From assembly GCF_003100395.1 (NCBI RefSeq), contig NZ_CP029210.1:1674001-1738000 (forward strand): a stretch of 64,000 nt of DNA, given 5' to 3'. The notes under the pieces were generated by a model. The model was given only the letters and a program-made list of their open reading frames with translations. It was not told the DNA's origin and searched no databases. This document shows positions 21,659-32,630 of this stretch, piece after piece (the stretch's first letter is position 1; the number at the start of each line of letters is the position of its first letter). This DNA is from Aquabacterium olei (GTDB lineage: Bacteria; Pseudomonadota; Gammaproteobacteria; Burkholderiales; Burkholderiaceae_C). The position numbers and the translations under genes are program-made.

Positions 21659-22369
21659 ATGGCCGCCTACAAGCGTATCCTCCTGAAACTTTCCGGTGAA
21701 GCCCTGATGGGGGACGATGCGTATGGCATCAACCGCGCGACCATCGTGCGCATGGTCAAGGAAATCCAGGACGTGACCGCGCTGGGCACGCAGGTGGCGG
21801 TCGTCATCGGTGGTGGCAACATCTTTCGCGGCGTGGCTGGCGGATCGGTGGGCATGGACCGCGCCACCGCCGACTACATGGGCATGCTGGCCACGGTGAT
21901 GAACTCGCTGGCCCTGGCCGACACGATGCGTCAGGAAGGCATGACAGCCCGCGTGATGTCGGCCATCAGCATCGACCAGGTCGTCGAGCCGTATGTGCGT
22001 CCCAAGGCACTGCAATACCTCGAAGAGGGCAAGGTTGTGGTGTTCGCTGCCGGAACCGGCAACCCCTTCTTCACGACCGACACGGCCGCTGCCCTGCGTG
22101 GCGCCGAGATCGGTGCCGAGGTGATGCTGAAGGCCACGAAGGTCGATGGCGTCTACACGGCCGATCCGAAAAAGGATCCGTCTGCCACCCGCTACAGCAC
22201 GATCACGTTCGACGAGGCGCTGATCAAGAATCTGCAGGTGCTGGACGCGACGGCGTTTGCGCTGTGCCGCGACCAGAATCTGCCGCTCAAGGTGTTCTCG
22301 ATCTTCAAACCCGGTGCGCTCAAGCGCGTGGTGCTGGGCGAGGACGAGGGCACGCTGGTGCACGTCTGA
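21659..22369 (+). CDS. pyrH: Uridylate kinase
   Basis: PyrH phosphorylates UMP to UDP, at the start of UTP/CTP supply. The 236-residue protein shows the amino-acid-kinase fold: [25 protein letters not shown], the [20 protein letters not shown] loop and [20 protein letters not shown] lies about 8 bases before the ATG. The gap from tsf is 195 bases and includes the UUCG hairpin and a short GGTTCC/GGAACC inverted repeat. Confidence 0.98.
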   Translation: MAAYKRILLKLSGEALMGDDAYGINRATIVRMVKEIQDVTALGTQVAVVIGGGNIFRGVAGGSVGMDRATADYMGMLATVMNSLALADTMRQEGMTARVMSAISIDQVVEPYVRPKALQYLEEGKVVVFAAGTGNPFFTTDTAAALRGAEIGAEVMLKATKVDGVYTADPKKDPSATRYSTITFDEALIKNLQVLDATAFALCRDQNLPLKVFSIFKPGALKRVVLGEDEGTLVHV

Positions 22370-22451
22370 TCATTCGCTGTCGTCCCATTTCCATCCTCAC
22401 GCGTTTGTCACTCTTCAGGCCGTCAGCCGCACATCCGCACGGAGTCTCTCC

Positions 22452-23012
22452 ATGAGCATTGCAGACATCAAGAAAAACGCCGAACAGAAGATGGCCCGCT
22501 CCATCGAGGCCTTCAAGAACGAACTGGCCAAGATCCGCACGGGCCGCGCCCACCCGGGTATCCTCGACCAGGTTCAGGTGGACTACTACGGCTCGCTTGT
22601 GCCGATCAGCCAGGTCGCCAACGTGGCGCTGCTTGACGCACGCACCATCAGCGTGCAACCCTGGGAAAAGGGCATGGGCGCGAAGATCGAGAAGGCCATC
22701 CGCGAATCCGACCTGGGCTTGAACCCGTCGGCGCAGGGTGACCTGATCCGTGTGCCGATGCCCCCGCTGACCGAAGAGCGCCGCAAGGAGCTCACCAAGG
22801 TCGTCAAGGGCGCTGGTGAAGATGCGAAGGTCGCCATTCGCAACCTGCGTCGCGACGCCAACGAACAGGCCAAGCGTCTGCTGAAGGACAAGGCCATCAC
22901 CGAGGACGAGGATCGTCGCTCGCAGGATGACATCCAGAAGCTGACCGACAAGGTGATCATCGAGGTCGACAAGCTGGTCCAGGGCAAGGAAGCCGAAATC
23001 ATGGCCGTTTGA
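22452..23012 (+). CDS. frr: Ribosome recycling factor
   Basis: RRF splits post-termination ribosomes together with EF-G. The 186-residue protein has the N-terminal [26 protein letters not shown] and the central [13 protein letters not shown] motif (here [16 protein letters not shown]). GGAG (22441-22444) is 7 bases before ATG 22452, so the longer in-frame start at 22257, inside pyrH, is rejected. Confidence 0.98.
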   Translation: MSIADIKKNAEQKMARSIEAFKNELAKIRTGRAHPGILDQVQVDYYGSLVPISQVANVALLDARTISVQPWEKGMGAKIEKAIRESDLGLNPSAQGDLIRVPMPPLTEERRKELTKVVKGAGEDAKVAIRNLRRDANEQAKRLLKDKAITEDEDRRSQDDIQKLTDKVIIEVDKLVQGKEAEIMAV

Positions 23013-23122
23013 GGCCACGGGCTTTGTCATAATCCAGCGCATCGCGAGGCGGCCCGTCCGCCTCGTTGCGTTTCTGACCGTGCCGCATGTGGCGGCGCAC
23101 GCTTCCCCTCCATCCACGTTTC

Positions 23123-23905
23123 ATGGCCTCATCCTCCACTGCCGCCTTGGTTCCCCGCCACGTCGCCATCGTCATGGACGGCAACGGCCGCTGGGCCCGC
23201 AAACGCCTGATGCCGCGCGGCGTCGGGCACAAGGCGGGCGTCGATGCGCTGGTGAAGGTGGTCCAGGCCGCCGCGGCCCGGGACATCGGCTACCTCACGG
23301 TGTTTGCGTTCTCGTCCGAGAACTGGAAACGGCCGGAAGAAGAGGTGTCGGGCCTGATGAGCCTGTTGCTCGTCGCGCTCTCCAAGCATCTGGTGAAGCT
23401 GAAGGCGGACGGCGTGCGCATCCGCATCGCCGGCGACCTGGAGAGCGTCTCGCCCCGGATCCGCGATGCGCTGCGCGGCGCCGAGGCCGACACGGTCGAG
23501 AACAGCCGGCTGGTTCTGACCGTGGCCTTCAACTACGGTGGCCGCTGGGACGTGGTGCAGGCCTGCCGTGCTGCCATGGCCGAAGGTGTTCGCCCGGAGG
23601 AGTTGACCGAGGCGGTGCTCTCCCGTCACATGGCGATATCGTACGCGCCGGATCCCGATCTGTTCATCCGCACGGGTGGCGAGGTGCGGCTGTCGAACTT
23701 CCTGCTCTGGCAGAGCGCCTATGCGGAACTGGTGTTCACCGACTGCCTCTGGCCTGACTTCGATGCGGACGAGCTCGACAAGGCAATCGCGGCCTTCGCG
23801 CGGCGTGAGCGGCGTTTTGGCGATGTTGGGGCGTCCGGGCAGGGCGAAGGCGCGCTGGGCGGGGCGGCCGAGCCGCATCCGCCATCTTTCTCCGAGGAGC
23901 GCTGA
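23123..23905 (+). CDS. uppS: Undecaprenyl diphosphate synthase
   Basis: UppS is a cis-prenyltransferase that makes the C55 lipid carrier for cell-wall and O-antigen synthesis. The 260-residue protein has HVAIVMDGNGRWAR with the catalytic Asp, AFSSENWKRP, and the C-terminal DLFIRTGGEVRLSNFLLWQSAY. ATG 23123 lies close to the conserved domain; the in-frame ATG at 23087 would add 12 residues. Neither has a clear ribosome site. A CATAAT hexamer (23028-23033) upstream could be an internal -10 element. Confidence 0.96.
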   Translation: MASSSTAALVPRHVAIVMDGNGRWARKRLMPRGVGHKAGVDALVKVVQAAAARDIGYLTVFAFSSENWKRPEEEVSGLMSLLLVALSKHLVKLKADGVRIRIAGDLESVSPRIRDALRGAEADTVENSRLVLTVAFNYGGRWDVVQACRAAMAEGVRPEELTEAVLSRHMAISYAPDPDLFIRTGGEVRLSNFLLWQSAYAELVFTDCLWPDFDADELDKAIAAFARRERRFGDVGASGQGEGALGGAAEPHPPSFSEER

Positions 23906-23907
23906 TC

Positions 23908-24831
23908 ATGTTGCGTCAACGGGTCATCACGGCGCTCATCCTGGTCGCCATCCTGCTGCCCACGCTGGTGGTCGACGCGGTCTGGCCTTTCTCGCTGTTA
24001 TCGCTGGTCTTCATCTCCGCCGCCGGATGGGAGTGGTCCCGCCTGAACGGCGCTCCGGGCGCGCGTGCCTGGCTGATGGCTGCGGCCGTGGCCGGTGGCT
24101 GCGTGTACGCGGCCCAGGTGTTCGGTTTGCCTGTATGGCAAGCGGCCGAAAGTCTGCCGGCGGCCGCGCTGACGCACGTCCACGGCGTCGCGCACCCGCT
24201 GGTCGGTTTCTTCACGCCGACCTGGGTGTGGCTCACCGCGTTGCCCATCTGGGTGGTGGGCGGCGCGCTCGCGCTGCGCTATGGCCCGCTCTACTGGGGG
24301 CAATGGCCGGATTGGCCCCGGCGCCTGCTCGGCCTGTTGATTCTGGTTGCCGCCTGGCTGGCCCTGGCCGACATCAAGGCCCAGGGCGGCAACTTCATGC
24401 TCTCCGTGTTCTGTCTTGTGTGGGCGGCTGACATTGGCGCCTACTTTGGCGGGCGGACCTTCGGGCGCCGCAAGCTCGCCCCGGCCATCAGCCCGGGCAA
24501 GAGCTGGGAAGGGGTGTGGTCCGGCATGCTGGCGGTGCTGCTGCTGGCCGTGCTGTGGATCGCGATCGACCGCCATGTGGGGGTCGATTCACCCAGCCTG
24601 TACAGCCGCCTCTTGCTCGGTGTGGGGCCTGTCGGCATGGTGCTCGCGCTGGCCTTTCTCGCTGCCATGAGTGTGGTGGGCGATCTGTTCGAGTCGATGA
24701 TCAAGCGGCAGGCAGGCGCCAAGGACAGCAGCCAGCTGCTGCCGGGGCATGGCGGCGTGCTCGACCGCGTCGACGCCTTGCTGCCCGTCCTGCCCCTGTC
24801 GCTTGCCTTGATGGCCCTTTGTCATGCCTGA
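23908..24831 (+). CDS. cdsA: Phosphatidate cytidylyltransferase
   Basis: CdsA makes CDP-diacylglycerol, the precursor of all membrane phospholipids. The 307-residue protein is polytopic, with about seven hydrophobic segments starting at [16 protein letters not shown]. It ends with the family signature built from [18 protein letters not shown] and [22 protein letters not shown] precedes the ATG by about 9 bases. It starts 2 bases after uppS and overlaps dxr by 8 bases. Confidence 0.97.
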   Translation: MLRQRVITALILVAILLPTLVVDAVWPFSLLSLVFISAAGWEWSRLNGAPGARAWLMAAAVAGGCVYAAQVFGLPVWQAAESLPAAALTHVHGVAHPLVGFFTPTWVWLTALPIWVVGGALALRYGPLYWGQWPDWPRRLLGLLILVAAWLALADIKAQGGNFMLSVFCLVWAADIGAYFGGRTFGRRKLAPAISPGKSWEGVWSGMLAVLLLAVLWIAIDRHVGVDSPSLYSRLLLGVGPVGMVLALAFLAAMSVVGDLFESMIKRQAGAKDSSQLLPGHGGVLDRVDALLPVLPLSLALMALCHA

Positions 24832-26029
24832 TCGTCGTCACGCTGCCCCTCAACGCGTCACCGTGCTCGGGGCCACGGGCTCCATTGGCACCAACACGCT
24901 GGATGTGGTTGCGCGCCACCCGGGGCGTTTCGAGGTGTTCGCGCTCACCGGTGCCCAGCGCGTCCAGGAGCTTGCTGCCTTGTGTGCCAGGTGGCAGCCG
25001 CGCTTTGCCGTGATGCCGGACGAGTCAGCCGCGGCGCGGTTGCGCACGCTGGGTCGGGAGCAGGGCTGGCGCACCGAGGTGCTCTCCGGTGCTCAGGCAC
25101 TGTCCGACGTCGCGGCCCACCCGGCGGTCGACATCGTGATGGGCGCCATCGTTGGCGCAGCGGGGCTCGCGCCCTGTCTGGCCGCGGCCAAGGCTGGCAA
25201 GCGCCTGTTGCTTGCCAACAAGGAAGCCCTGGTGGTGGGCGGCGGCCTTTTCATGTCGGCCGTGCACGAAGGGGGCGCCACGCTGCTGCCCATCGACAGC
25301 GAGCACTCGGCCATCTTTCAATGCCTGCCGGAAGATCCGTCCAGCTGGCCGTCCCGCATCGACCACATCGTGCTGACCGCCTCGGGTGGGCCGTTCCGCC
25401 AGCGCGACCCATCGACGTTTGCCGACATCACGCCCGAACAGGCCTGCGCCCATCCGAACTGGGTCATGGGCCGCAAGATTTCGGTGGATTCGGCGACCAT
25501 GATGAACAAGGCGCTGGAAGTGATCGAGGCGCGCTGGCTGTTTGGCCTGGCGCCCGAGCAGATCCGCGTGGTGCTGCATCCGCAGAGCATCATCCACTCG
25601 ATGGTCGTGTGTCGCGACCGCTCGGTGCTGGCCCAGCTCGGTACGCCGGACATGCGCGTGCCGATTGCCTATGGCCTGTCGTGGCCCGAGCGCATCGAGT
25701 CGGGCGCCGAGATGCTCGATTTCCTCACCCTCAAGGCCCTCACTTTCGAAGAGGCCGACGCTGCGCGTTACCCTGGTCTGCAACTGGCCTGGGAAACCCT
25801 GCGTGGCCCCGCTGGCAGCACCTGCGTGCTCAACGCAGCCAACGAAGTGGCGGTCGAGGCCTTCCTGCAGCGGCGGATCCGGTTCGACCAGATCCACCAG
25901 GTGAACACCGGGGCGCTTGCCGCCGGCCTGATCGAGGCTGGCATGAGCGAATCGGTCGATGGCTTGCTGGCTCTGGACGCGCGGGTGCGACGCCATGCCG
26001 GCGAGCAGGTCGCGGCCCTGGCCCGGTGA
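24824..26029 (+). CDS. dxr: 1-deoxy-D-xylulose 5-phosphate reductoisomerase
   Basis: Dxr commits carbon to the MEP isoprenoid pathway, using NADPH to form MEP. The 401-residue protein has the Rossmann motif [28 protein letters not shown], the metal and substrate residues in [14 protein letters not shown], and [17 protein letters not shown]. It overlaps cdsA. Together with uppS next door it ties isoprenoid supply to the lipid carrier. Confidence 0.98.
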   Translation: MPDRRHAAPQRVTVLGATGSIGTNTLDVVARHPGRFEVFALTGAQRVQELAALCARWQPRFAVMPDESAAARLRTLGREQGWRTEVLSGAQALSDVAAHPAVDIVMGAIVGAAGLAPCLAAAKAGKRLLLANKEALVVGGGLFMSAVHEGGATLLPIDSEHSAIFQCLPEDPSSWPSRIDHIVLTASGGPFRQRDPSTFADITPEQACAHPNWVMGRKISVDSATMMNKALEVIEARWLFGLAPEQIRVVLHPQSIIHSMVVCRDRSVLAQLGTPDMRVPIAYGLSWPERIESGAEMLDFLTLKALTFEEADAARYPGLQLAWETLRGPAGSTCVLNAANEVAVEAFLQRRIRFDQIHQVNTGALAAGLIEAGMSESVDGLLALDARVRRHAGEQVAALAR

Positions 26030-26071
26030 AGGCCACCGTGTCGGCCGTCTGATGATCGAAGAGGTGTCGCG

Positions 26072-27466
26072 ATGCTGATGACTGTGCTGTCGTTCCTGCT
26101 GACCATCGGCGTGCTCGTGGTGATCCATGAGTACGGTCACTACCGCGCGGCGGTCGCCTGCGACGTCAAGGTCTTGCGCTTTTCAGTGGGATTCGGTCGC
26201 GTGCTGTGGCGCCGGCAGCGGGGCGAGACCGAGTTTGTCGTGTCGGCCTTGCCGTTTGGTGGCTACGTGCGGATGCTGGACGAGCGGGAGAGCCCGGTGC
26301 CGGCGCAGGAGCGAGGCCGCGCCTTCAACCGAAAGCCGCTCGGGCAGCGCGCCTTCATCGTCGCGGCGGGGCCGGCCGCCAACCTCCTGCTGGCGATTGC
26401 GCTGTACGCGGCGGTGAACTGGTCGGGCGTGCAGGAACTGCGCCCGTGGCTGTCTGCACCCCTGCCCGGCAGCCTCGCGGAGCACGCGGGTCTGCAGTCC
26501 GGCGATGAAGTGCTGGCGGTGCGCATCGCCGCAGCCGCCCCGGATGACGGTGAGTGGCAGGCCGTGCGCTCCCTGACCGACCTGCAGTGGCGCTTCACCC
26601 GGGCGGCTCTGCGTGGCGAGGATCTGCAACTGCAGGTTCACGCGCGGTCGCGTGAGGACGACGCCGGCCGCGGTGTGCGCCAGCTGGCGTTGCCCCTGTC
26701 GCGCATCCCGGCCTCCGAGGTGGATGGGAAACTGCTTGATCGCGTCGGGCTGACCGGCCCTTATGCCGAGCCCCTGGTCGACGATGTGGTGGCGGCAGGC
26801 CCGGCCGCACGTGCAGGCCTGATGAAGGGCGACCGCGTCCTGCGCATCAATGGACAGGTGCCCCGCGATGCGGCCGAGTTGCGTCGGCTGATCCGCAGCA
26901 GCCTCCGTGGCGGGGAGGTGCAGCCGCTGGCGCTCGACGTGGAGCGGGCAGGGCGCACGGTCAATGTGGTCGTTCAGCCCGTCATCAAGGACGTGCAGGG
27001 ACAGAAGGTTGCGCGCATCGAGGCCGCCCTGGGTGCCATGCCGTCCATTGTCGAGGTGCGTTACGGCTTCGGCGAGGGCCTCGGCATGGCGCTCGAGAAG
27101 ACCTGGGACACGGCCATTCTCAGCCTCAACATGCTGGGCAAGATGCTGATCGGCGAGGCGTCGATCAAGAACCTCAGCGGCCCCCTGACCATCGCCGACT
27201 ACGCCGGCAAATCGGCGTCGCTCGGCTGGGTGCACTACCTCGGGTTCCTGGCGCTGGTGAGCGTGAGCCTGGGGGTGCTGAACCTGCTGCCGCTGCCCGT
27301 CCTCGATGGCGGGCACCTCATGTATTATCTTTTTGAAGGCGTCACGGGGCGTCCGGTCTCGGACCTGTGGCTGGAGCGCCTCCAACGTGGTGGCGTGGCC
27401 ATCATGCTGGCGATGATGTCGCTGGCGCTTTACAACGACCTGGCCCGCCTGATCGGCGCGCACTGA
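26072..27466 (+). CDS. rseP: Intramembrane zinc metalloprotease RseP
   Basis: RseP is the site-2 protease that cleaves anti-sigma-E factors and leftover signal peptides in the inner membrane. The active-site HEYGH occupies residues 19-23 in the first membrane helix. Two PDZ domains lie in the periplasm (about residues 130-320). The third catalytic element is LLPLPVLDGGHLMYY near the C-terminus. The 464-residue length is normal. Placement immediately before bamA, 10 bases away, fits a shared role in outer-membrane homeostasis. Confidence 0.97.
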   Translation: MLMTVLSFLLTIGVLVVIHEYGHYRAAVACDVKVLRFSVGFGRVLWRRQRGETEFVVSALPFGGYVRMLDERESPVPAQERGRAFNRKPLGQRAFIVAAGPAANLLLAIALYAAVNWSGVQELRPWLSAPLPGSLAEHAGLQSGDEVLAVRIAAAAPDDGEWQAVRSLTDLQWRFTRAALRGEDLQLQVHARSREDDAGRGVRQLALPLSRIPASEVDGKLLDRVGLTGPYAEPLVDDVVAAGPAARAGLMKGDRVLRINGQVPRDAAELRRLIRSSLRGGEVQPLALDVERAGRTVNVVVQPVIKDVQGQKVARIEAALGAMPSIVEVRYGFGEGLGMALEKTWDTAILSLNMLGKMLIGEASIKNLSGPLTIADYAGKSASLGWVHYLGFLALVSVSLGVLNLLPLPVLDGGHLMYYLFEGVTGRPVSDLWLERLQRGGVAIMLAMMSLALYNDLARLIGAH

Positions 27467-27476
27467 GTTTCACTGC

Positions 27477-29780
27477 ATGCACATCCCCTCCATGACGTCC
27501 GCTCGGCTGAAGCCGACCCTGCTGGCTGCCTTGTTGGCTTCCTCGCTGTTCCAGTCTGCATGGGCCGTCGAGCCCTTCGTGCTCAAGGACATCCGCGTCG
27601 AGGGCTTGCAGCGCGCCGATGCCGGCACCGTGTTTGCCGCACTGCCGTTCCGTGTGGGTGACACCTACACCGACGACAAGGGCGCCACAGGCCTGCGCGC
27701 CCTGTTCGCCACCGGGCTGTTCAAGGACGTGCGCATCCAGATCGACGGCAACGTCGCTGTGGTGGTGGTAGAAGAGCGCCCGGTGATCTCGCGCGTCGAG
27801 TTCGTCGGGACCAAGGAGTTCGACAAGAACAACCTTGTGAAGGCGCTCAAGGACATCGGGATCGGCGAAGGTCAGCCTTTCGACCGCGCACTGGCCGACC
27901 GCGCCGAGCAGGAGCTCAAGCGGCAGTACCTGTCGCGCAGCCTGTACGGCGTCGAGGTCGTCACGACCATCACGCCGGCCGAGCGCAACCGCGTCAACGT
28001 GACCTTCACCGTCACGGAAGGCGAGGTCACCAAGATCAAGTCCATCCGCATCACCGGCAACAAGGCCTTTTCGGAAAGCACGCTGCTGGGCCAGATGGAC
28101 CTGACCACCGGCGGGTGGCTCAGCTGGTACACCAAGTCCGACCAGTACGCGCGCGCCAAGCTGAACGCCGACCTGGAGACCATCCGCTCGTACTACCTGA
28201 ACCGTGGCTACCTCGAGTTCCGGATCGATTCCACCCAGGTGGCGATCTCGCCGGACAAGCAGGACATCTCGATCGCGATCAACGTGACCGAAGGTCCGCG
28301 CTATGTCGTCACGGGCGTTCGCCTCGAAGGTGATTTCCTGGGGCAGGACGAGGCTTTCCGCAACCTGGTGACCGTCAAGCCGGGCGAGCCTTACCGCGCC
28401 GAGGACGTGGCGTCGACCACGCGTGCCTTCACCGACCGGTTCGCCGCCTTCGGGTATGCGTTTGCCAAGGTCGACTTCCGCCCGCAGCTCGATCGTGAGA
28501 AGGGGCAGGTCGAGGTGGTGATGGTGGCGCAGCCGCAGCGGCGCGTGTACGTGCGACGCGTCAACGTGGCGGGCAACTCCCGCACGCGCGACGAAGTCAT
28601 CCGCCGTGAATTCCGCCAGTTCGAGTCGGCCTGGTATGACGGCCAGAAGATCAAGCTGTCGCGCGACCGTGTGGACCGCCTGGGCTACTTCAAGCAGGTC
28701 AGCATCGACACCGTCGAGGTGCCGGGCACGGCCGATCAGGTCGACCTGACCATCACGGTGGAAGAAAAGCCGACCGGCAACCTGATGCTGGGCGCGGGCT
28801 TCTCGAGCGCCGAGAAGTTCACGGTGACGGCGTCGATCCGTCAGGACAACGTGTTCGGCTCCGGCAACTACCTGGGCCTGGACGTCAACACCAGCCGCTA
28901 CAACCGGACCATCGTGGTCAGCGCCACGGACCCGTACTTCACCGACAACGGCATTTCGCGCACCTACGAGGTCGCGCACCGCACCTCCCGCCCGTACAAC
29001 ACGACCTCGGGTGACTACAAGATCGTCACGCAGTCGGGCACGATCCGGTTCGGCGTGCCCTTCACCGAGTTCGACCGTGTGTTCTTCGGGGCTGGCATCG
29101 AGCAGAACAAGATTGAAGGCAGCACGGGCCTGCCGGTCCGGTTCACGCTGGCGCGCGAGCAGTTCGGCTCGCCGGCCACGTCCTATCCGCTGAGCGTGGG
29201 CTGGGCCCGCGATTCCCGCGACAGCGTGATCGCCCCGACGCAAGGTCGCTACCAGCGCCTCAACGTGGACGTCAGCCTGGCCGGCTCGACCCAGTACGCA
29301 CGCGGCAACTACCAGGCGCAGCAGTACATCCCGTTCAGCAAGGCCTACACGCTGGGCCTGAACGGTGAAATCTCGTACGGCAAGGGGCTGGGCGGCAAGC
29401 CGTACCCTGTCTTCAAGAACTACTACGGCGGCGGCCTGGGCACCGTGCGGGGCTTCGAAGTGAGCTCGCTGGGCCCGGTCGACATCGAAGGCTCTTACCT
29501 GGGCGGCAACAAGCGCCTGAACCTGAACGCCGAGTTCTACGTCCCATTCCCCGGCGCCGGCAACGACCGCACGCTGCGACTGTTCGGCTACGCGGATGCC
29601 GGCAACGTCTGGGGCGAAGAGCAGTCCATTCGCGCGCAGGACCTCCGCGCCTCGGTGGGTGTGGGCATCAGCTGGGTGTCGCCAGTGGGGCCGCTCAAGT
29701 TGAGCTACGCCAAGCCCTTGCGCTATTTCGATCAAGATAAAATCCAGCGTCTCCAGTTCCAGATCGGCACCGCATTCTGA
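27477..29780 (+). CDS. bamA: Outer-membrane protein assembly factor BamA
   Basis: BamA is the essential Omp85 barrel that inserts outer-membrane proteins. The 767-residue precursor has a signal peptide (cleavage near residue 30, after AWA), five POTRA domains to about residue 420 (first: FVLKDIRVEGLQRADAGTVF), and a 16-strand barrel with the VRGF lid-lock motif (GTVRGFEVSSLGP). It ends in FQIGTAF, the C-terminal phenylalanine signal of outer-membrane proteins. ATG 27477 and 27492 are both possible starts. Confidence 0.98.
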   Translation: MHIPSMTSARLKPTLLAALLASSLFQSAWAVEPFVLKDIRVEGLQRADAGTVFAALPFRVGDTYTDDKGATGLRALFATGLFKDVRIQIDGNVAVVVVEERPVISRVEFVGTKEFDKNNLVKALKDIGIGEGQPFDRALADRAEQELKRQYLSRSLYGVEVVTTITPAERNRVNVTFTVTEGEVTKIKSIRITGNKAFSESTLLGQMDLTTGGWLSWYTKSDQYARAKLNADLETIRSYYLNRGYLEFRIDSTQVAISPDKQDISIAINVTEGPRYVVTGVRLEGDFLGQDEAFRNLVTVKPGEPYRAEDVASTTRAFTDRFAAFGYAFAKVDFRPQLDREKGQVEVVMVAQPQRRVYVRRVNVAGNSRTRDEVIRREFRQFESAWYDGQKIKLSRDRVDRLGYFKQVSIDTVEVPGTADQVDLTITVEEKPTGNLMLGAGFSSAEKFTVTASIRQDNVFGSGNYLGLDVNTSRYNRTIVVSATDPYFTDNGISRTYEVAHRTSRPYNTTSGDYKIVTQSGTIRFGVPFTEFDRVFFGAGIEQNKIEGSTGLPVRFTLAREQFGSPATSYPLSVGWARDSRDSVIAPTQGRYQRLNVDVSLAGSTQYARGNYQAQQYIPFSKAYTLGLNGEISYGKGLGGKPYPVFKNYYGGGLGTVRGFEVSSLGPVDIEGSYLGGNKRLNLNAEFYVPFPGAGNDRTLRLFGYADAGNVWGEEQSIRAQDLRASVGVGISWVSPVGPLKLSYAKPLRYFDQDKIQRLQFQIGTAF

Positions 29781-29782
29781 CC

Positions 29783-30292
29783 ATGACCTCGTACCTCAAG
29801 ACCCTGGTGGCCGCTGGCCTCCTGATGGGTGCCCTGGCTGTGCAGGCGCAGGAACTCAAGATCGGTTTCGTGAACCTCGACCGCGTGCTGCGTGATGCGG
29901 CACCGGCCAAGTCTGCCCAGGTCAAGCTGGAATCGGAGTTCGGGCGCCGCGAAAAGGAGCTGCTCGACAACGAGAATCGGCTCAAGGCCGCCTCGGACCG
30001 TTTCGAGAAGGACGCCCCGACGCTGGCCGAGAACGAGCGTGCGCGCCGTCAGCGGGAACTGATCGAGCAGGACCGCGAACTGCAGCGTAAGCGCCGCGAG
30101 TTCCAGGAAGACCTGAACCAGCGCAAGAACGAAGAGCTTTCGGCGGTGCTGGACCGCGCCAACCGCGTGGTGCGTCAGATCTTCGATCAGGAAAAGTACG
30201 ACCTCATCGTTCAGGAAGCCGTGTTTGCCAGCCCCCGCGTGGACATCACCGACAAGGTCATCCGGGCCTTGAACGGCGGATCGAGCAAGTGA
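29783..30292 (+). CDS. skp: Periplasmic chaperone Skp/OmpH
   Basis: Skp is a trimeric jellyfish-shaped chaperone that carries unfolded outer-membrane proteins to BamA. The 169-residue precursor has a signal peptide ending around VQAQ at residue 23. The conserved [16 protein letters not shown] strand follows, then a long charged helix (about residues 50-125, rich in Glu, Arg and Lys) that forms the tentacles. It is two bases after bamA and overlaps lpxD. Confidence 0.93.
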   Translation: MTSYLKTLVAAGLLMGALAVQAQELKIGFVNLDRVLRDAAPAKSAQVKLESEFGRREKELLDNENRLKAASDRFEKDAPTLAENERARRQRELIEQDRELQRKRREFQEDLNQRKNEELSAVLDRANRVVRQIFDQEKYDLIVQEAVFASPRVDITDKVIRALNGGSSK

Positions 30293-31374
30293 ACGGGCCA
30301 GCTTCCGATGACCGCGCACCTGTAGCCGACAGCCAGCCCACCGGGATGGCTGTTCGCCTCGGTGAGCTGGTGGCAGCCCTGGGCGGCGAACTCCACGGCC
30401 CCGTCCACCAGCTGGTTCACCGCATTGCGCCGCTGGAGTCGGGTGATGCGGGCAGCATTGCGTTCCTCTCGAACCCCAAGTACCGCGCCCAGCTGCTCAC
30501 CACCCAGGCAGGGTGCGTGATCGTGAGCCCGGCAGTGCTGGAGGAGGCCGTGGCCCGCGGCGCGGCCATCGTCACGGCCGATCCTTACCTCTACTTTGCG
30601 CGCCTGACCCAGTGGTGGGCCGAGCGCGTTCGCCCGCGCCCCGCGGCCGGCATCCATCCGAGCGCCGTGGTCGATGCCACGGCGGTCATCGGCCAGAACG
30701 TGCACATCGGGCCCCTGGCAGTGGTCGAGGCGGGGGCCATCCTCGAAGACGGCGTCATCGTCGGGCCGCACTGCACCGTGGGTGCACGCGCGCGCATTGG
30801 CGCCGACACGCGCCTGGCGCCCCGCGTCACCATCGGGTTCGACTGCGTGGTGGGTGCACGCTGCCTGTTTCACAGCGGCGTGGTCATCGGTGCCGATGGC
30901 TTCGGCTTCGCGCCCCACCAGGGCGCGTGGGAGAAGATCGAGCAGCTGGGCGCCGTCCGAATCGGTGACGACGTGGAGTTGGGCGCCAACACCTGCGTCG
31001 ACCGCGGCGCGCTGGAAGACACCACGATCGGCAACGGCGTCAAGCTCGACAACCTCGTGCAGATCGCCCACAACGTCCACATCGGCGACCACTCCGCGAT
31101 GGCCGGCTGCGTCGGCGTGGCCGGCAGCGCCCGCATCGGCAAGCACTGCACGGTGGGTGGCGCCGGCATGATCCTGGGCCACCTGACGCTCGCCGACCAC
31201 GTCCACGTGTCGTCGGGCACCCTCATTTCCCGCTCGGTGCTCAAACCGGGCCTTTACAGCGGCGCCTTCCCGTTCGACGAGAACGCGAACTGGGAGAAGA
31301 ACGCGGCGACCCTGCGTCAACTCCACGCCTTGCGCGACCGCATCCGTACCCTAGAAAAGCAAGTGAAAAGCTGA
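30289..31374 (+). CDS. lpxD: UDP-3-O-acylglucosamine N-acyltransferase
   Basis: LpxD adds the second acyl chain in lipid A synthesis. The 361-residue protein has an N-terminal uridine-binding domain (LAPLESGD-like [20 protein letters not shown]) and a left-handed beta helix of hexapeptide repeats. A C-terminal helix ([17 protein letters not shown]) follows. The annotated start is GTG 30289, overlapping the skp stop as GTGA. ATG 30346 in frame gives an N-terminus closer to other LpxD proteins and is a real alternative. The stop overlaps the fabZ ATG. Confidence 0.96.
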   Translation: MNGPASDDRAPVADSQPTGMAVRLGELVAALGGELHGPVHQLVHRIAPLESGDAGSIAFLSNPKYRAQLLTTQAGCVIVSPAVLEEAVARGAAIVTADPYLYFARLTQWWAERVRPRPAAGIHPSAVVDATAVIGQNVHIGPLAVVEAGAILEDGVIVGPHCTVGARARIGADTRLAPRVTIGFDCVVGARCLFHSGVVIGADGFGFAPHQGAWEKIEQLGAVRIGDDVELGANTCVDRGALEDTTIGNGVKLDNLVQIAHNVHIGDHSAMAGCVGVAGSARIGKHCTVGGAGMILGHLTLADHVHVSSGTLISRSVLKPGLYSGAFPFDENANWEKNAATLRQLHALRDRIRTLEKQVKS

Positions 31375-31811
31375 TGGACATCCACAAGATCCTTCAAAAG
31401 CTCCCCCATCGTTACCCCTTCCTGATGGTGGACCGTGTGCTCGAAGTCGAGAAGAACGTGCGCATCCGCGCGCTGAAGAACGTCACGATCAACGAGCCGT
31501 TTTTCCAGGGTCACTTCCCGAACCGCCCGGTGATGCCCGGCGTGATGATGCTGGAAGCATTGGCCCAGGCGGCTGCGCTGCTGGCGTTCGAGACGCAGGG
31601 CATTGGCGTGGACGACAACTCGGTGTACTACTTCGTCGGCATCGATGGCGCACGCTTCAAGCGCCCGGTCGAGCCGGGTGACCAGCTGTTCCTCGATGTG
31701 GCCATGGACCGCAACAAGGGCGGCATCTACAAGTTCAAGGCGCGCGCGCTGGTGGGCGAAGAGCTGGCGGTCGAAGCCGACCTGATGTGCACTGTGCGCA
31801 AGGTGTCCTGA
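31374..31811 (+). CDS. fabZ: 3-hydroxyacyl-ACP dehydratase FabZ
   Basis: FabZ dehydrates beta-hydroxyacyl-ACP in fatty-acid elongation and competes with lipid A synthesis for the same hydroxyacyl-ACP pool. The 145-residue hot-dog protein has the signature [23 protein letters not shown], with the catalytic His and Glu. Its ATG overlaps the lpxD stop (TGATG), and lpxA follows after 5 bases. Confidence 0.98.
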   Translation: MDIHKILQKLPHRYPFLMVDRVLEVEKNVRIRALKNVTINEPFFQGHFPNRPVMPGVMMLEALAQAAALLAFETQGIGVDDNSVYYFVGIDGARFKRPVEPGDQLFLDVAMDRNKGGIYKFKARALVGEELAVEADLMCTVRKVS

Positions 31812-31816
31812 GCGCC

Positions 31817-32605
31817 ATGGCGAGCATCCATCCGACCGCCATCGTCGACCCGAAGGCCGAGCTGGCCGATTCGGTCACCGTGGGGGCGCACACGCTGATC
31901 GGCCCCGACGTGCGGATCGGCGAGGGCACGACCGTGGGCCCCCACTGCGTGATCGAGGGCCACACCACGATCGGCCGCGACAACCGCATTTACCAGTTCG
32001 CGTCGCTCGGCGCCGACCCGCAGGACAAGAAATACCGGGGTGAGCCCACCCAGCTCATCATCGGGGACCGCAACACCATCCGCGAGTTCACCACGTTCAA
32101 CACGGGCACGGTGCAGGACAAGGGGCTGACCCAGATCGGCCACGACAACTGGATCATGGCCTATGTGCACGTGGCGCACGACTGCGTCATTGGTGACCAC
32201 AATGTGATCGCCAATGCGGTGCAGTTCGCAGGCCATGTGCTGGTGGGCAACCACACGCTGATCGGCGGCATGAGCGGCATCCACCAGTTCGTGCGCATCG
32301 GTGACTTCGCCATGTTGGGCTTCCAGACCCGTCTGTCGCAGGACCTGCCGCCGTTCACGGTGGCCGCCGGCAACCCGGCCGAAGTGCAGAACGTGCACCA
32401 GGAAGGGCCGCGCCGCAAGGGCTACTCGGCCGAGCGCCTGAGCATGCTCAAACAGGTGCACAAGTTGCTGTTCCGCCGTGGCCTGACGCTCGAGGCCGCC
32501 AAGGCCGAGATCGCTGCGCTGCGCGGGCAGCAGCCCGATGCCGACGCGGACATCGACAACATGCTGTCCTTCCTGGCGCTGGCCAGCCGGGGCATCGTGC
32601 GTTGA
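31817..32605 (+). CDS. lpxA: UDP-N-acetylglucosamine O-acyltransferase
   Basis: LpxA performs the first acylation of lipid A. The 262-residue protein is a left-handed beta helix of hexapeptide repeats (IHPTAIVDPKAELADSVTVG and onward). It contains the catalytic-His region HVAHDCVIGDHNVIAN and GGMSGIHQFVRIGDFAMLG, and ends in a C-terminal helical domain. ATG 31817 gives the usual MASIHPTAIV start. The longer in-frame ATG (31787) lies inside fabZ. Confidence 0.98.
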   Translation: MASIHPTAIVDPKAELADSVTVGAHTLIGPDVRIGEGTTVGPHCVIEGHTTIGRDNRIYQFASLGADPQDKKYRGEPTQLIIGDRNTIREFTTFNTGTVQDKGLTQIGHDNWIMAYVHVAHDCVIGDHNVIANAVQFAGHVLVGNHTLIGGMSGIHQFVRIGDFAMLGFQTRLSQDLPPFTVAAGNPAEVQNVHQEGPRRKGYSAERLSMLKQVHKLLFRRGLTLEAAKAEIAALRGQQPDADADIDNMLSFLALASRGIVR

Positions 32606-32630
32606 TGAACGCGCGGGCAGGAGCGGGCGC

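Noticed and set aside
27402..29735. Minus-strand ORF of 777 codons opposite bamA
   Set aside because: Shadow of bamA. The protein is low complexity with many Arg, His and Val residues and has no domain.
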